DNA of 64,000 nt from Meghimatium bilineatum. Taxonomy: Eukaryota > Mollusca > Gastropoda > Stylommatophora > Philomycidae. Location: the NCBI GenBank assembly GCA_034231615.1, contig CM067306.1, positions 37,682,571 to 37,746,570 of the forward strand, written 5' to 3'. Shown one piece after another: positions 11,051-24,800 of the stretch; within the stretch, counting starts at the first letter, position 1; every line of letters begins with the position of its first letter. The notes beneath the pieces are model-generated. The model searched no databases and was not told the origin of the DNA. It saw only the letters and a list, made by a program, of their open reading frames with translations. The position numbers and the translations under genes were made by a program.

Positions 11051-12594
11051 TTACTTTGGTAGACTAAATCTATCTTATACAAGTTGTTCGTTCCACCGTT
11101 AAACTTATTTTATTTAATTTGATGGATCATTGCCCCCCCCCCCATGATGCTAAACTCTTATCTCATATGAAAACATGATTGTGATATGATCACATTTATC
11201 ATAACCAAGATGGAAACCATGACAGATCACATTTCATTGACAATGAATTAAAGGGACATACTGAGTCTGCTCCACGAGCATCTGCTGGATATAGACACAG
11301 GGAATGATGAGACATCAGGAAAGAAATTTGAAGAATTTTATATCAAATGTGGAACTAATACAACTGGATGCATATGGGGTAGAATGAGGAGTGTATTCAA
11401 CCAAAGAGCAACAGGAACAACTAGCATGCATACCTTTTGATACTTGATGAGAGGGACTCAGCATCTATGGGTCTACCTAGAGTGCAATGATGTAGGTTCA
11501 TAATTCATAACCAATTATAATCTTTATAAACAATCTTGTCTACGTCTTCATCTCTGTTGCTCCCTGATAACAAGCACGAGGATTCATGTGAATTCCCATC
11601 AAGGAGAGTAAAGTACATGATATGTTGGTTTCACAGCGGAGCTGCATTATTTTGAGTTTTCTGACCCAGCACATCCATTTTCGGTATTTAAACTGCTCAA
11701 AAGCAGTTATATATTTATTTGTAACTACAACATACCAACAAATTTAATCTTTACAAAAAATAGACTTTAATGTGGTTAACCAATCAATCTTCATAGAAGT
11801 TATATTACAATATTGTTAACCTGTAGCAGCACAGCTAAAAATAGCGCATATTTCCTCTGACACCCAGTCAATTTTTATGACCTCTGGTTTTTCTGCACGT
11901 GTTTGCTTTTTTGGTGTAAAGTTTTTATTTATCAAGTTACTGATTTAAAATTCGGAGACAATAGAGATAAATGGATGCTGATATGATTTGGGGGTGTTAT
12001 TTACTTGTGTGTGTCTGTCTTATGTTGTGTACAATACAAATCGAGAATGTGAACAAATGCACACAAAGAACTTACCATCTCAAGGTCACATATAGACCTA
12101 GTTGTAGAAAACACGGCTCCTCAAATTCCTTGCCTTAAATGACTTCAATGACATCACTATTAAATATTGTAAACATTATACGTTGATCTACAGTAACTGA
12201 AACACTAAAGCTTTAAAATTCGTCCTTTTCTGAATCATAATCCGTGAAGAAATAGCGAAAAATATTGGCACTGAAGCTAGGCCTACGCAGTTCGGTTTCC
12301 ATACGTGAAAGAATGCATAAATTACGACTGCGTATTTATATTGCCGCAGAAAACAAATGAATAACTCTAGCGCACACTTACTATAAGAGCATTATGGGAA
12401 ATAAACATGGACGGTTATTGTCCATGACTACAAATGGCTACCTCAATGTAGACATTTGTCGACGTTAGATGTCTATTACTTGATGACATCTGTAGACTAC
12501 GGCTTGCTACATGTTAATATTCTCCACACCACAGGCATGGATACAAGTCCATTACCGGTTGTACTCCGCTAAACACCATGGTAGCAATATTGTG
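11051..12594. other. No gene recognised, low repeat content
   Basis: Apart from a C-run at 11134, this is one of the least repetitive stretches in the window. No open frame of note and no protein motif was found on either strand. It may hold non-coding sequence or very old decayed elements. Confidence 0.4.
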
Positions 12595-12760
12595 ATTGTT
12601 ACTATACATCATGGCTATGATACAGCCAAAATTATGCGAGTTCGAGTGTCACCTTTGGTTACTCAACTGAGTTGGACCTGTTCTTTTGTCAGAAAGTCTA
12701 TGAGCTGTCTGATATTACTTCCTCACAGCTGAAGGGATTACTTCATCATCATCGATATAG
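12595..12760 (+). mobile_element. R1-like LINE 3' tail
   Basis: TTACTCAACTGAGTTGGACC, TATGAGCTGTCTGATATTAC, CACAGCTGAAGGGATTACTT, then a CATCATCATC end. The same tail follows the RNase H-bearing LINEs at 50725-51300 and 53640-54690, and recurs alone at 20285 and 50040. Confidence 0.65.
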
Positions 12761-13236
12761 TTAACCAATCAATTTTTTAAAACATTACATTCTAATCAAT
12801 ATTTTAAAATAATAAACTCTCAAGTAGTTTAATAATCTCTAAACATCTGTAAAGTAATCTTTATACCAGTGGTTGACAAAATATAGAGGGGGGGGGGCAC
12901 TAAATGCGACCTGCCAATCCATTTTTTGATGAGCGAATGAAGTGCAGGCAAGACTGTAACTAGTGGGAAATGGAGAATGATGAATCATGTCTCATATCCT
13001 CCTTAGTCACCTCTTAAATATGGTATTCCTAATCCTAGGCCCTACTTTTTTGGACCAGCCCTCTGGGTTTGAATGCAAGTTCCAGGGGGAAAAAACCTCA
13101 ACTCCCTTGATACAGACACAACACAACTGAAGAAGACATGCACCTATCACCACCTGGCACAAGGAAGGACAAGTAAAAGCTTGAAACCCTGGGGATCGGA
13201 TAAGTAAGTATAATTTATAATTATGTTTATCTACTC
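12761..13236. other. No gene recognised
   Basis: Contains a G-run at 12889-12897 and a weak antisense match to repeat B near 12985-13020 (CTCCTTAGTCACCTCTTA). Nothing else was supported. Confidence 0.4.
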
Positions 13237-13505
13237 AGGAATGGGTTTTTTTTTGTTTCTGGAAGGTTTTTATTCTGTTTTTCTGGAAGACTTTTTTTCT
13301 GTTTTCTGAATTATTTTTTTCCTGTTTCTGGAAGGTATTTTTATGTTTCTGGAAGGTATTTTTATGTTTCTGGAAGGTTTCTTTTGTTTCTGGAAGGTTT
13401 TTATTCTGTTTCTGAAAGGTTTCTTTTGTTTCTGGAAGGTTTTTATTCTGTTTCTGGAAGGTTTCTTTTGTTACTGGAAGATTTTTTTTTCTGTTTCAGA
13501 AAATG
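13237..13505. repeat. 21-24 bp T-rich minisatellite
   Basis: About a dozen variable units of TTTCTGGAAGGTTTTTATTC or TTTCTGGAAGGTTTCTTTTG. Confidence 0.9.
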
Positions 13506-13689
13506 TTTTCTAATGAGCTTGTGGGACTCTTGTACAAGTTTTATCTCAAGAGGTATACAGAAAAATGATTATGTCTCTTAATATTTTCCAATTCAATAAT
13601 TAATCCAACAAGACATCTATTCCTGTGTGTCTTGGTTGTTCCCCAATCAACCTTTACATCTGTCCACACCATAGTCCAGATGCCTGCAT

Positions 13690-13970
13690 GGTGCCAGTGC
13701 CCCCCAAAAAAGGAGCAAAGAATAACAATACCCTGAGATTTGCCATGGATGTCTTAAGAGAAGACTAAGGATGCTTTTTGTGTGAGGTTCACTATCCCAT
13801 CTCTTGAAGGTTAAAGTGACACAACAGCTATGGCGAAGTTATGTGTTCGGCTAAAATGGCGCAGATAGCACATCTAAGATGTGAACCATGACACAATGCA
13901 GTCTACTCTCTCGAATACATTCTGCCAATCTGCGAGATTTTAAGAATGAATGCACGAGAAGAATATTGCA
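13690..13970 (+). mobile_element. SINE-like repeat B copy, old
   Basis: A diverged copy: GGAGCAAAGAATAACAAT, GAGAAGACTAAGGATGCTTT, AAAATGGCGCAGATAGCA, GTGAACCATGACACAATGCA and a GAATGCACGAGAAGAA end. Confidence 0.75.
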
Positions 13971-14232
13971 GAAATGTAATGATATTTCTGGAATGACATT
14001 AACCTCCTATGAGCATCTTCTACAACTCACAGTTTAAGAACCTTTGATTGAAGGTCCCAATACAAAAAACACAACAGCTATGAATGCTCTAACTTTAACC
14101 CTATACTGACCACATTTGATAGTCCTGGGATATTTATAGACCCTTGGTAACCAACTTGGATGATTGTTGACACCATGATACATCAGAAATATGGCAACTG
14201 TAGCAATAGTGTTACCAAGATTATATATATAT

Positions 14233-14879
14233 TAGGGCTGGTACTGATTAAAATTTGCTTGTTCGATAAATCGATTAATATCGATTAATTATGACGAATA
14301 TATAGATCCAACTATTTGTATCTGATCTGCAACAATCCATGACTTAACTTCACAGTTCACACAAAAATGTTGTAACAATCCATGACTTAACTTCACAGTT
14401 CACACAAAAATGTTGTAACAATCCATGACTTAACTTCACAGTTCACACAAAAATGTTGTAACAATCCATGGCTTAACTTCACAGTTCACTCAAAAATGTT
14501 GTAAATTCACATTGTAGCACTGACGTTAAGTGATTTTTTTTAAACTTTAAAAAAAACGTAGAGAGTTAGTTTAATTATAAAACTTATACAGTATACTGAC
14601 TGTCAGTCACTTTATAGTAAGCATCACTTTAGACAGCCATGCAGACAAACCAGAGCATTTACATTTTCTGGAAGCAGATATGATCGCATTTTATTTACGT
14701 CTGCACGTCTAAATAAATAATAATAATATGCAGGAAAAGTAAGCAAAAAAAAAAAAAAAATTAAACTGAAAAATAAATATTTAAAACATTTTCTTACATT
14801 TTTATAGATTAATTAATTTTCATAGATGAAAATATTTAACGATTAATCGATTAATTAATCGTTTATTTCCGCAGCCCTA
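14233..14879. mobile_element. hAT-like MITE
   Basis: 647 bp. The ends are TAGGGCTGGTACTGATTAA and, inverted, TAGGGCTGCGGAAATAAACG, each followed by an AT-rich subterminal stretch of ATCGATTAAT units. It sits in a (TA)n tract, so a target duplication cannot be read. It has no transposase and is therefore non-autonomous. TAGGGCTG-type ends are common in hAT MITEs, but the superfamily call is inference. Confidence 0.75.
14326..14505. repeat. 43 bp tandem array inside the MITE
   Basis: Four units of 43 bp (core AACAATCCATGACTTAACTT) lie wholly within the MITE, so they amplified after or within the element. Confidence 0.9.
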
Positions 14880-14904
<25 letters not shown>

Positions 14905-14915
<11 letters not shown>

Positions 14916-15140
14916 TTTTTTCTTTACTGCATGTTTTCCTGTTAAGGAGTGCAGGGAGGCTTTTACGGCTGTGGAAATGAAAGCCACTTTGCCAAAGCTG
15001 TCGCCGCGACGTGTACAGGAAGAATTTTTTTATTGCACCTCCGAAAGACAAAAATCCTTGTGCCAACCGCGGATTGAACCCGGAGCCTCATAAATCTGAG
15101 GCCAGCGTTCTAGCCGTACGGCCATGTGCTGCACGTGCGT
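14905..15140 (-). mobile_element. tRNA-derived SINE
   Basis: The minus strand holds an A-box-like TGGCCGTACGGCTAGAACG and, about 35 bases on, a B box GGGTTCAATCCGC. The spacing and the inverted GCCTC/GAGGC anticodon-arm remnant are those of a tRNA head. The body continues to about 14905 beside a T-run. The cloverleaf is too degraded to be a working tRNA gene. Confidence 0.65.
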
Positions 15141-15235
15141 GCATCCGTGTGTGTGTGTATATATATAGTTCATCCGCAATAGTACCTCATTAAAAAATGG
15201 TGAGCTAACAAAATACAGTCTTGACATCATTTATG

Positions 15236-15310
15236 TCCTAGCTGTAAACCATGATACAATGCATTCTGTTCTCTGAACTACATCTTGCTAATCTGAAGGA
15301 GGTTGAAATA
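15236..15310 (+). mobile_element. SINE-like repeat B, 3' fragment
   Basis: AGCTGTAAACCATGATACAA, TTCTCTGAACTACATCTTGC and CTAATCTGAAGGAGGTTG match the shared 3' domain of families A and B. Confidence 0.7.
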
Positions 15311-15643
15311 CAGTCTGCATGGACATCATTTATGAGTATTACTCTAATCTGAAATTCTGGTATGTGAGATTTTTTTTGGGATACATATAGAGTAATGTAA
15401 ATCCATTCCCAGCATTATAAGTAGGATTTTCACTCTGGAAATATAACTTTGAGAGTTTTAAATTCATTCATAAAACTCAAACATCCATTATGACACATTG
15501 AAAATTTTATGTTGACAGCTTCATTTTATACAGATTAACACTCTTGTTAATGGGAGATAAGTACGCTCAGGATTGCTGGTCAGTAAAGTGTTAAGAACCT
15601 TTATCTGAAGGACCCAATCAGACGATACAACTGGCGAAACATC
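15311..15643 (-). other. Probable start of the CSRNP 3' untranslated region
   Basis: This non-repetitive stretch directly follows the CSRNP stop codon. I see no AATAAA or ATTAAA on the minus strand here, so the polyadenylation site is not located. The nearest minus-strand AATAAA is inside the MITE end near 14862. The assignment rests on position only. Confidence 0.4.
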
Positions 15644-18600
15644 TTAAACTAAAATCATACCAGCAATTGATTCCTTCATAATATCACTAAAAACCTCACT
15701 CACGTTCAACTCTTTGTCCGGTTCTTTGGATATGGATGATGATGACGCTGTCGACGAACATGAATTGTTGTTCTGTTGTGGGGATAACAGCATTGAAGAC
15801 ACAGTCTCTGAATCAAGCAAACTTCCTTCCTGTTTCTCTGTCTCTTCAGCTTTTGCTAATTGTATATTTTCCACATTTAAATGCTTGTTATCTTTCACGT
15901 GATATTCTACAATTTGTTCTTTCAAACAATGTTGGATACTCGACGTATTCACATGAGCTTCTATCACATGGGGGTGCTCAGGTGATGTGTTAGCTAACTC
16001 GCTTATCTGCCAAATATCATCACTGTCTTTTTTTTCTTCCATAGATATTTTGATGTTAGTTATACTTCTTTGTAAAGTTGGGTTCTCTTCAGAGAGATTT
16101 TTGGGGGTATGTACATATGAGTTGTTGCCTGTAGTAGGTGGTGACAGATGATTGATAGTTGTATGACCTTCATTTGTGGTCTGATAGTCTTCATATGATG
16201 ACTTTGAGGACGTTGATGATGTTAAACAAGCAGGGGGTAAAGAATAAGATATGGGTGTTGATGAGACCTTGCCTGAATACAACGGCGATGTCATTAGTAC
16301 CTGTGTCGGCAAGGATACAGTAGAAAGGGGTGAAGATATTGCTGTTGATGGTGTTGAATCATTCAAAAAGTTATCCCATTGAGGATCGGATGATCTTTCT
16401 GTCACAGGACATGTGGACAAATTGACGTGCTGTTCCATAGTACTGGTACTAGGGTATGGATGGTTATATAAGAGATTCGAGCCAGTTCCACTCAGGCTAC
16501 TCATGTTTGTGGTCATACAAGTCAACTGGAAGCTAGAAAGAGATGCCTGTGTTCTCTGAAATATAGAGGTAGAAGAAGCTGGTCTGGCATTCACATGTGA
16601 AGATATTCCTGGGCAGTGAGCAGCCAGATGTTCCTGTGTAGTTGTTGTCATAGTAGCATATGTTGTGGTAGATAAGTTCGGAGATGCCACACCGAGGGTA
16701 ATTATACAAGATTGAGATTCTTGGTCATATGCTGAGTTGCATGAACTGTTTTGGGGAGAGATCTGATGATTAGTTGTACAGGGAGAAGCTACTTGAGATG
16801 CTTCCACTTCAAAGCCCTCTCTCACTGCAGGACTGCACAAGGATGCGTTCCAATGTGAGACATGCTGTACAGCCTGGAGGTTTGCACTACCATCACTATT
16901 AATAGCAGTGGTTTGGTTATTGAAACCAACTGCTGCTTGAGAAGAAAAGCCGCTATGACTTTGTTGGTTAAGATATTCTGATCTCGTCACAGCTGAGTTT
17001 ACAGGGCTGAAGGTCTGGTCTGACAACACAGAGGGTTCTAACTTGTAAACTGATGAAGCTGAATGAACAGAACTCTCGACATCTGTGTGTGAAAACTTGC
17101 TATTAAAATTACTGTTGACCTCTGTTAGATGTGGCTTGTCATTGTTGTTAGACACACCCAACTCCAAACTGCCATCCATATGAGCGCAACTCATGAGTCC
17201 AGTCTGAGGAATTACGCCACTGGAAGTCAAGACTTCATCCGCAGGTCGTACGCAATTCCCGGACACAAGTGAATGTGTACTGGGCACAAACTGAGGCCTC
17301 TGAAGATCTTGACTAGATACTGCTGTTGCCATCTGGACACAGGGATGAGTCATCTGTCCACATGAATGCTTTTGTTCTAGTTCGAGAGTGTTGCAAGAAA
17401 TTGGTGATGAGCTGTTTTGTACACCATTCACTTGAAGACCCTGTATGCAACTTGAACTGAGGAGCGAAGTTGACACTGATGAACTAAGGGTCTGGATACG
17501 AGCTGTCTCATTGTTGCTACTGCTCACACTGTTGATGCCAGTGAACATTTGTGGCTGGTGGACATGAAATTTTCCAGAAAATCCAGCTTGGGTCTGACTA
17601 CAAAACTGCCGAGTATCTAGCCCACTAGCAGATGTATCATTCATCTCGCAGTAGGAATTGTCCTCAATATCAAAATACAAAGATGTGGTATCATCTGTCT
17701 GGTAGGCTTCTTCTCCATCATTAAACAGCAGCATGTGCTGGGCTGACTGCTGCTGTTGAGGTGGTGGTGGTGGTGCCGGCGGAGGAGGTGGATGTATCAA
17801 GGAAATACCTAAATGATGATGATGATGATGCTGCATCTGTGGTCCCAAAGTTCCCGGGTAACCAGGCTGGTGGCACAAAGCTGTAGCAAGCACTCGTTGC
17901 TGGTGATTCTGCTGCTGCTGTCGCTGGTGCTGTGTCACCATTGAGAATTTGACATCATGCATCATCACATTACACATGTCTGTATTCTGGCAATCTCTAC
18001 AGCTTCCTCTCTCATTGCTGTTGAACATGTTCAGATCTATCATCTCAGCTTTCTTTGCCTTCAACCTGCTTTTCAGAGCCTTTATCTCCCTGCTGTTTCC
18101 AGCATCTGTACTAGCCCCACTACAGCTATCATCACTACCACTGTCAGAAACTTCAGGACTTACCACTTCCCCCTCTTCTCCAACAGCCCCAATCACATCA
18201 ATGTCACCTCTGGATGATGATGACTTCTCTGGTGACAAACATGATGTTGTCCCAGCAGCTGAATTTCCGCGCCCACAATCTGTATCTTTTCTTTCCAGTT
18301 CTAATCTCATCAACGTATGTATGAAGTGAGTTCGGACACGAATTGGGTTGAATTCTGTTCTTCCTACAGAATTATTACAACCATCCTTAGTGCAACCACA
18401 TGGAAAAGACAGGCGATCTACCTGGCACTGTATACCAGCCAGACTGCATGTGCATGTAGCTGGGTCACAGAACAGCTTGCAGTCGCACCCACAGACATTT
18501 CGAGAAACTCTAATGTCCCTGCATTCATCTTTCTCATCATTATCGATTTTCCTCACACCCGCTGTCCGCAGGAGTACACGGCGCTGTCGGATCGGAAGTG

Positions 18601-18819
18601 GTTGTAGAAAATAGTAGTCATCATACTCGCTGTCGCTTTCGCTCCCTGAGGAAACATCCTCATTGTCTGGAGCAGGCTGACTCGATGCAAGCAGTGGAGA
18701 TGGAAAAAGTTTTCCCTGCCTCCGCTGTTCAGCGAGAATGGCACGGTGGATACGTTTCTGTTCTTTTGTGTAGTCTGACAAAGTAAAATCTCGTGTAAAA
18801 CTATGTTTCTCCGACATAC
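15644..18819 (-). CDS. CSRNP: CSRNP coding exon 3 (Cys-rich domain and long S/T-rich tail)
   Basis: The terminal coding exon is 3176 bp, with acceptor AACAG|GTATGTC at 18820/18819. The open frame continues upstream to 18892, but the family alignment (GGSTLG joined to MSEKHSF) and the AG place the usual start at 18819. It holds the Cys-rich core, a run of six His, proline and glutamine tracts near plus-strand 17700-17850, and about 700 residues of low-conservation Ser/Thr/Asn-rich tail. One uninterrupted frame of this length amid decayed repeats argues for purifying selection. Confidence 0.95.
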
Positions 18820-21800
18820 CTGTTAAATGGAATATAACAAGAATTATGTGAAACTGTTTTTCTGACAAACCTTTTTTAATAGAATATAACAAGAATTATG
18901 TGAAAGTGTTTTCTGACAAACCTTTTTTAATAGAATATAACAAGAATTATGTGAAACTGTTTTTCTGACAAACCTTTTTTAATAGAATATAACAAGAATT
19001 ATGTGAAACTGTTTTTCTGACAAACCTTTTTTAATAGAATATAACAAGAATTATGTGAAACTATGTTTTTTTTAACATTTTAATTATTGATTATTGAATG
19101 ATTATTTGTCCCTCTCTTACAGTTTTTCTCTCTCTCTCTCTCTCTCTCGTTTCTAAATGTACAGGTGTTTTTTTTTTAAATTATTTTTTACACTTCATCG
19201 TTCATAGACAGAATAATAAAAGTGGCAAAATGTGCAAAGGGCAACATCATTGACTCTGAACAAGATAACCCAGAGCAACAGAGCAACTAAACAATGAACT
19301 AATTGAACTGCTTTCCACAGATGACGAGATCCTCATAAAAGAAAATGAAGAACAACTACAAAATCATGTTAACTCACTATCTGCAACTTGTAGAAAATAC
19401 AACATGCAGATCAATACACAAAAGACGGAAACTATAAAAATATGCAGAACACTGAGCCTACTAAACATACAGATATCTCTGTAGTATTTTTACAGAAAAT
19501 GGAAGCCTCGACAGGGAGAGAGACGAGATGTCAAAAGACAAATGCAGTAACATACCGTCACCATTACTTCTTCATCCCAAGATCGAGATGGTGGAAGTTA
19601 AAAGACAAATGATCTACAGTATATTCCTACCAACACTGTGTTACCAGCGCCAAACCTGGTCTCTCTCATCTTCACATTATAGAAAGATAGTGACATGTGA
19701 GATGAAATGCTTGAGGAAAGTCACAAGGGCCACCAGGCTCGATAGATTACGAAATGAAGACATCAGGGAAAGAATAGATATAATACCTTGCACAAAATAT
19801 ATAGAAGCAGATCAAGTAGTTTGGCCATATTATGAGAATGCATCACAACAAGTTGCCTGTACAGGCATAATGAGATCAAGGTACAAAGCCAGAGGAAGAC
19901 CACGGAAAAGATGGATAGAAAAAGTCAGGTACATCCTGAACAAACACTGTCATAGCACAGCCAGGGTCACAAATTTGTCTTTAGAGCACACGCTCGAGCT
20001 CCAATCACCCCTACGTTTAACGGCAAGAGTGGAAAACAAACCACCTGGGGAAAGACAATAGACAATCGTTCAATCTCAAACTCCCACTGGATCTCTCTTG
20101 TAACAAGACAATGACTAGACTTTCAGCAAGATGTAGTTCAAAGAATGGAAATTTGTTGTGTCACCATTTTATTTGCACCAAAGTCCTGACACAGTAATCT
20201 TCAACGGTTGCAATCAATTGTGTGATCAAATGTGGCCAACATTGATGCCACGAAATAGCTACCGACTTTGGATGTCTGCAAACAAAATGATCTTGATGAT
20301 ATAGTCCCTTTAGCTGTGAGCAGATAGCTCATGACAGAGCCTAGGCTTTCTAACAAAAGCAAAGGTCCTCCTTAGTTGAGTACCTGAGCTGCTTACAGCA
20401 TATGTTTGTTGTCTAAAAGGCATCGTTGTGTAAGGGAGGTTCTTCTTCTTCATAATTCTTCAGTCGCATATCAGATTACAGCGCCAATAGCTTCAATGAA
20501 TTGTGTGATTCGCTTCAGGTCATCCATAGAATCCCTCAAGTCTGGAAGTAGTGTCTTCTCAGTAGGCCATATTTTCTCCCTCTCTTCTTAGTAAAGTTGA
20601 CAGGCATGAAGAATGTGTTCTACAGTCTCTGGGCTCAGTCCAAAGTTGCACAAGTCTGTCTCACCAATCTTCAGCTTTCGGAACATGTGACTTCTCAGTC
20701 TGTTGTGGACATTACCTAGTCTGAAGATATGGTTTGTTCCTTGCGTGACATTTGATGGTAGGGGTCATTTGTTCCTGCAATTGGGTGCATATACTTCCAC
20801 TTTTTTGTATATTCTGCTTTTAACATAGTCTTACATTCACAGTAAGTATTATCACGTTCTATTTGTTCTAATGATCCATTTTCCTTGCCAGGAGATTAGA
20901 TTTTTCATTTCCAGGTATGCCACAGTGACCAGGGATCCACTGCAGTACTGTTTCTTTGGTAGTACTGCTGAGGTGTAGTAAGCAGGCCGTAAGTTCATTC
21001 ATGCTCATGTTCTTTGAATCTTTAACTGCCTGCAATACTGACTTTGCATCAGTCAGAAAGACTAATGTCTGTTGTGACTCGGCAAGCAATTTATGAGCAT
21101 TTTGGCTACCTCTATTATGGCTTCCATTTCTGCTTTTAAATTTGTGGAATATTTGCCTATGGGTATGGATTTTTCTATTTCTTTTCCACCTGGTGTTACT
21201 ATATATATTTCCACTCCTCCTTCTAATATTGCTTCTTTTGATATATTTGTCCATATATCCTTTTGGTATGCTTTCTGTATGTGATTTCTCGTTGTCTCTT
21301 TTAGTACTTGTATAGTAGTTTCTGTTTTCGAAATAATGTTTGGTATGTTGTCCATAATTCTTGGGAAGTTTTTCCTGTCCCAGGTTGGAAATGTGTTAAA
21401 GGTATTTAATGATTTTAGGTTTTATAGATCTGTGATTTCTGAAGCTGTTTAACAGTGTGTAGGAAGCTACTTCTTTTGAGTCGTTGTTTTGTAGGACTGC
21501 TTAGTCTTTGGTTCATTTGATGACTCTCCAAACATTTGAACTTTGCATACTATGTAAGGATTTTTTCATTTCTTCTTTCTTCCATTGATGGCAAACCTAT
21601 GCATGCTTCTATTTCTGTGATTGAGGTAGTATACCTCATTATTATACCTCCTTTCATAATTCTGAGATTGTGGTTTTGTATCTTTGAGACCTTTTAAGTG
21701 TAACTCTTGGCTGCAGTTCCCCCATGCTGACATTCCATATTCCAAAGCTGGTCTTATATGTATCCTGTGTATTGTCTTAGAATTTTACCATTTTCACCCC

Positions 21801-24800
21801 AATCTGTTCCAACTAATGTTTTTAAGGAGTGCTGTCCTCATTATACCTTGTGTTTGGCACTTGTCTATGTGCTGTTTCCATGTAAGTCTTGGGTCAAAAG
21901 TGACTCCAAGGTATGTGGATGTTTCATCTTTTAGGCAATATTTGACCATTTATGGTTAGTAGAATTTGTGTGTGGTTTGGTGGACATGCTGAAGATGGTG
22001 TTGGTAGTTTTTGGATATTGATAGAGATGGCCCATTGGTCTGTCCACTTGACCAAATTATCCATAGTTTCCTGTAACCTTATTTTTGTTGTGCCTACGCT
22101 CTGTTCACTGCACCATATTGCTAGATCGTAAGCAAACATTGCAGCGTTTACTTTACACAAAAGGATTTGGTCAATGTTTATTAATATAAGGAAAAAAGTA
22201 GGGAATAGAACACCTGCCTGTGGTACTCGATACTTGAAGAGTTTCTTATGTGCTTCATTTCAAGCTTTATTGCTGCCTTTCGGTTGTGCAGGTAGTGTTT
22301 TATTCAGCAATACATGCTCCCTGTCACTTTGTTCTGTTGTAATTTAAGGAGTCCATCTTTCCACACACAATCAAAGGCTTTCTCCATGTCTACCCACACC
22401 ACTGATGTCTACTTTTTTTCCTGGAAAGCATCTTCTACTTCCTGAGTAATTAGTGTGATCTGGTCTTGTGTTTTGTGCGTGGCATCCTGATTATCTGTAC
22501 GCCTTTTGGCTGGATGCCTCCGTCTTCAGCACTCTGCTTACTAGGGCAGGACTATGGTCCTGCTCGAGTGGGACTGCCTGACCAGTCTTAGTTTCCAGCC
22601 CCTGATGGCTGAACTAAGCCACATCACCTCTGCACGGTAGTGGTCTCGATGGAGAACTTGTTTGTAATTTGTTTAGATATTAATAATTTCCTCATGTCAT
22701 TGTAGGTACTTTTAGCCATTCCTATTCTCCTTTTAGCTTCTGTTTCACATCTGCCATCATTTGTGACTATGTGTCCAAGATATTGATACTGTTTTACTTG
22801 TTGTAGTTTCTCTCCCTGTATGTTTATGTTTACCTCCTGTTCTTCTGTGTTTTTGCTGATTATCATGGTTTTTGTTTTTTGAATGTTTATATCCAGTCCA
22901 TATTCATTACTTGATTTATTGACTTGATCTATTAGTCTTTGTAGTTCATGTTCACTTTCTGCTAAAAGAACAGTGTCATCTGCATATCTAAGGTTGTTTA
23001 TTATTTTCCCATTGATCTTGAGTCCTGGTATTTCTTCTATATTTTTAAAGATATTCTCTGTGTAGATATTAAATAGGATTGGTGATAAAATGCATCCTTG
23101 TCTTACCCCTCTTCTTATTTCTATGTATGGAGAGTAGCTGTTTTCACACCTTATTGATGCAGTTTGTTCCCAATATATATTTCTAATTAGTCTGATGTCT
23201 TTTCCATCTATGCCTATTTCTTGAAGACATTTGATTAATTTTTCATGTTGGACTCTGTCAAAGGCCTTGCTGTAGTCTATGAAGCAAATATAGATACTTT
23301 TTTGGACTTCTATATATTTATCTATCACTAGCTGGATACTCAGTATAGCTTCTCTGGTTCCTTTTTCCTAAAACCGAATTGTTCTTCACCGACCTCCATG
23401 TCTATCTTGTTCTTAATTCTTTCATGTATTATCTTGAGAAGTATTTTAGTTAGATGGCTCATTAGACTTATTGTTCTATATTCTGTACAGTCCACAGCCC
23501 TGGGCTTCTTAGGTAGTGGTATGAATATTGATGATGTTAGGTCTTCAGGTATATGGCCTGTTTCGCATATGTCATTGCAAATTTCTGTGATAGTATCTAC
23601 ACCAAAGCTAGAGTTTTTATTGTCTGCTGTTATGTTGTCCGAGCCTGCAGCCTTTCCACATTTTATTGAATTTATTGCATGTTCTACTTCTGATTTCAGT
23701 ATTGCTGGTCCATCATTGACTAGTAAGTATAATCAAACTGTTACATGCTGTTAGTTCTAGTCGCTTACATGGGCTACATTCACTAGTAAGTATAGGGCCT
23801 ACTGTTACATACTGGTAGATCTAGTACCTTACATGGGCTACATTCACTAGTAAGTATAGGGCCTACTGTTACATACTGTTAGATCTAGTCGCTTACATGG
23901 GCTACATTCACTAGTAAGTATAGGGCCTACTGTTACATACTGGTAGATCTGGTAGCTTACATGGGCTACATTCACTAGTAAGTACAGGGCCTACTGTTAC
24001 ATACTGTTAGATCTAGTCGCTTACATGGGCTACATTCACTAGTAAGTATAGGGCCTACTGTTACATGCTGGTAGATCTAGTAGCTTACATGGGCTACATT
24101 CACTAGTAAGTATAGGGCCTACTGTTACATGCTTGTAGATCTAGTAGCTTACATGGGCTACATTCACTAGTAAGTACAGGGCCTACTGTTACATACTGTT
24201 AGATCTAGTCGCTTACATGGGCTACATTAACTAGTAAGTATAGGGCCTACTGTTACATGCTGGTAGATCTAGTAGCTTACATGGGCTACATTCACTAGTA
24301 AGTATAGGGCCTACTGTTACATGCTTGTAGATCTAGTAGCTTACATGGGCTACATTCACTAGTAAGTATAGGGCCTACTGCTACATGCTGGTAGATCTAG
24401 TCGCTTATATGTGTTGCCCATGAATTACATTAACACTATTTTTCCAATGATTTACTCCCTCCTTCATCCCCTCCTTGTGAACACTATCAAGAGTTCAGGA
24501 CACCACCCACACCCACCTAACTATTTCCAAAATCTCTCCCCCAAACCTTTTTTGTAGATTTGTGTGAAAAGCCTCAATATGACCTGAGGGAATATATACT
24601 GTTCAAATAAAAAGAATCACAACATTATTGAAGTGTTAATGGACATCAAATTTCAAACATGTACCAAAATTTTATTTTACGCAATTAATGTTACCATCTT
24701 GGCCAGAAGAAACTTTCAGACTTTAACAATGAAATGATGTTCATTAAATTTGGTTTGGACTTTTATTTGTGACTGAGGCCTCCATTTCAGTAAGGTGTAG

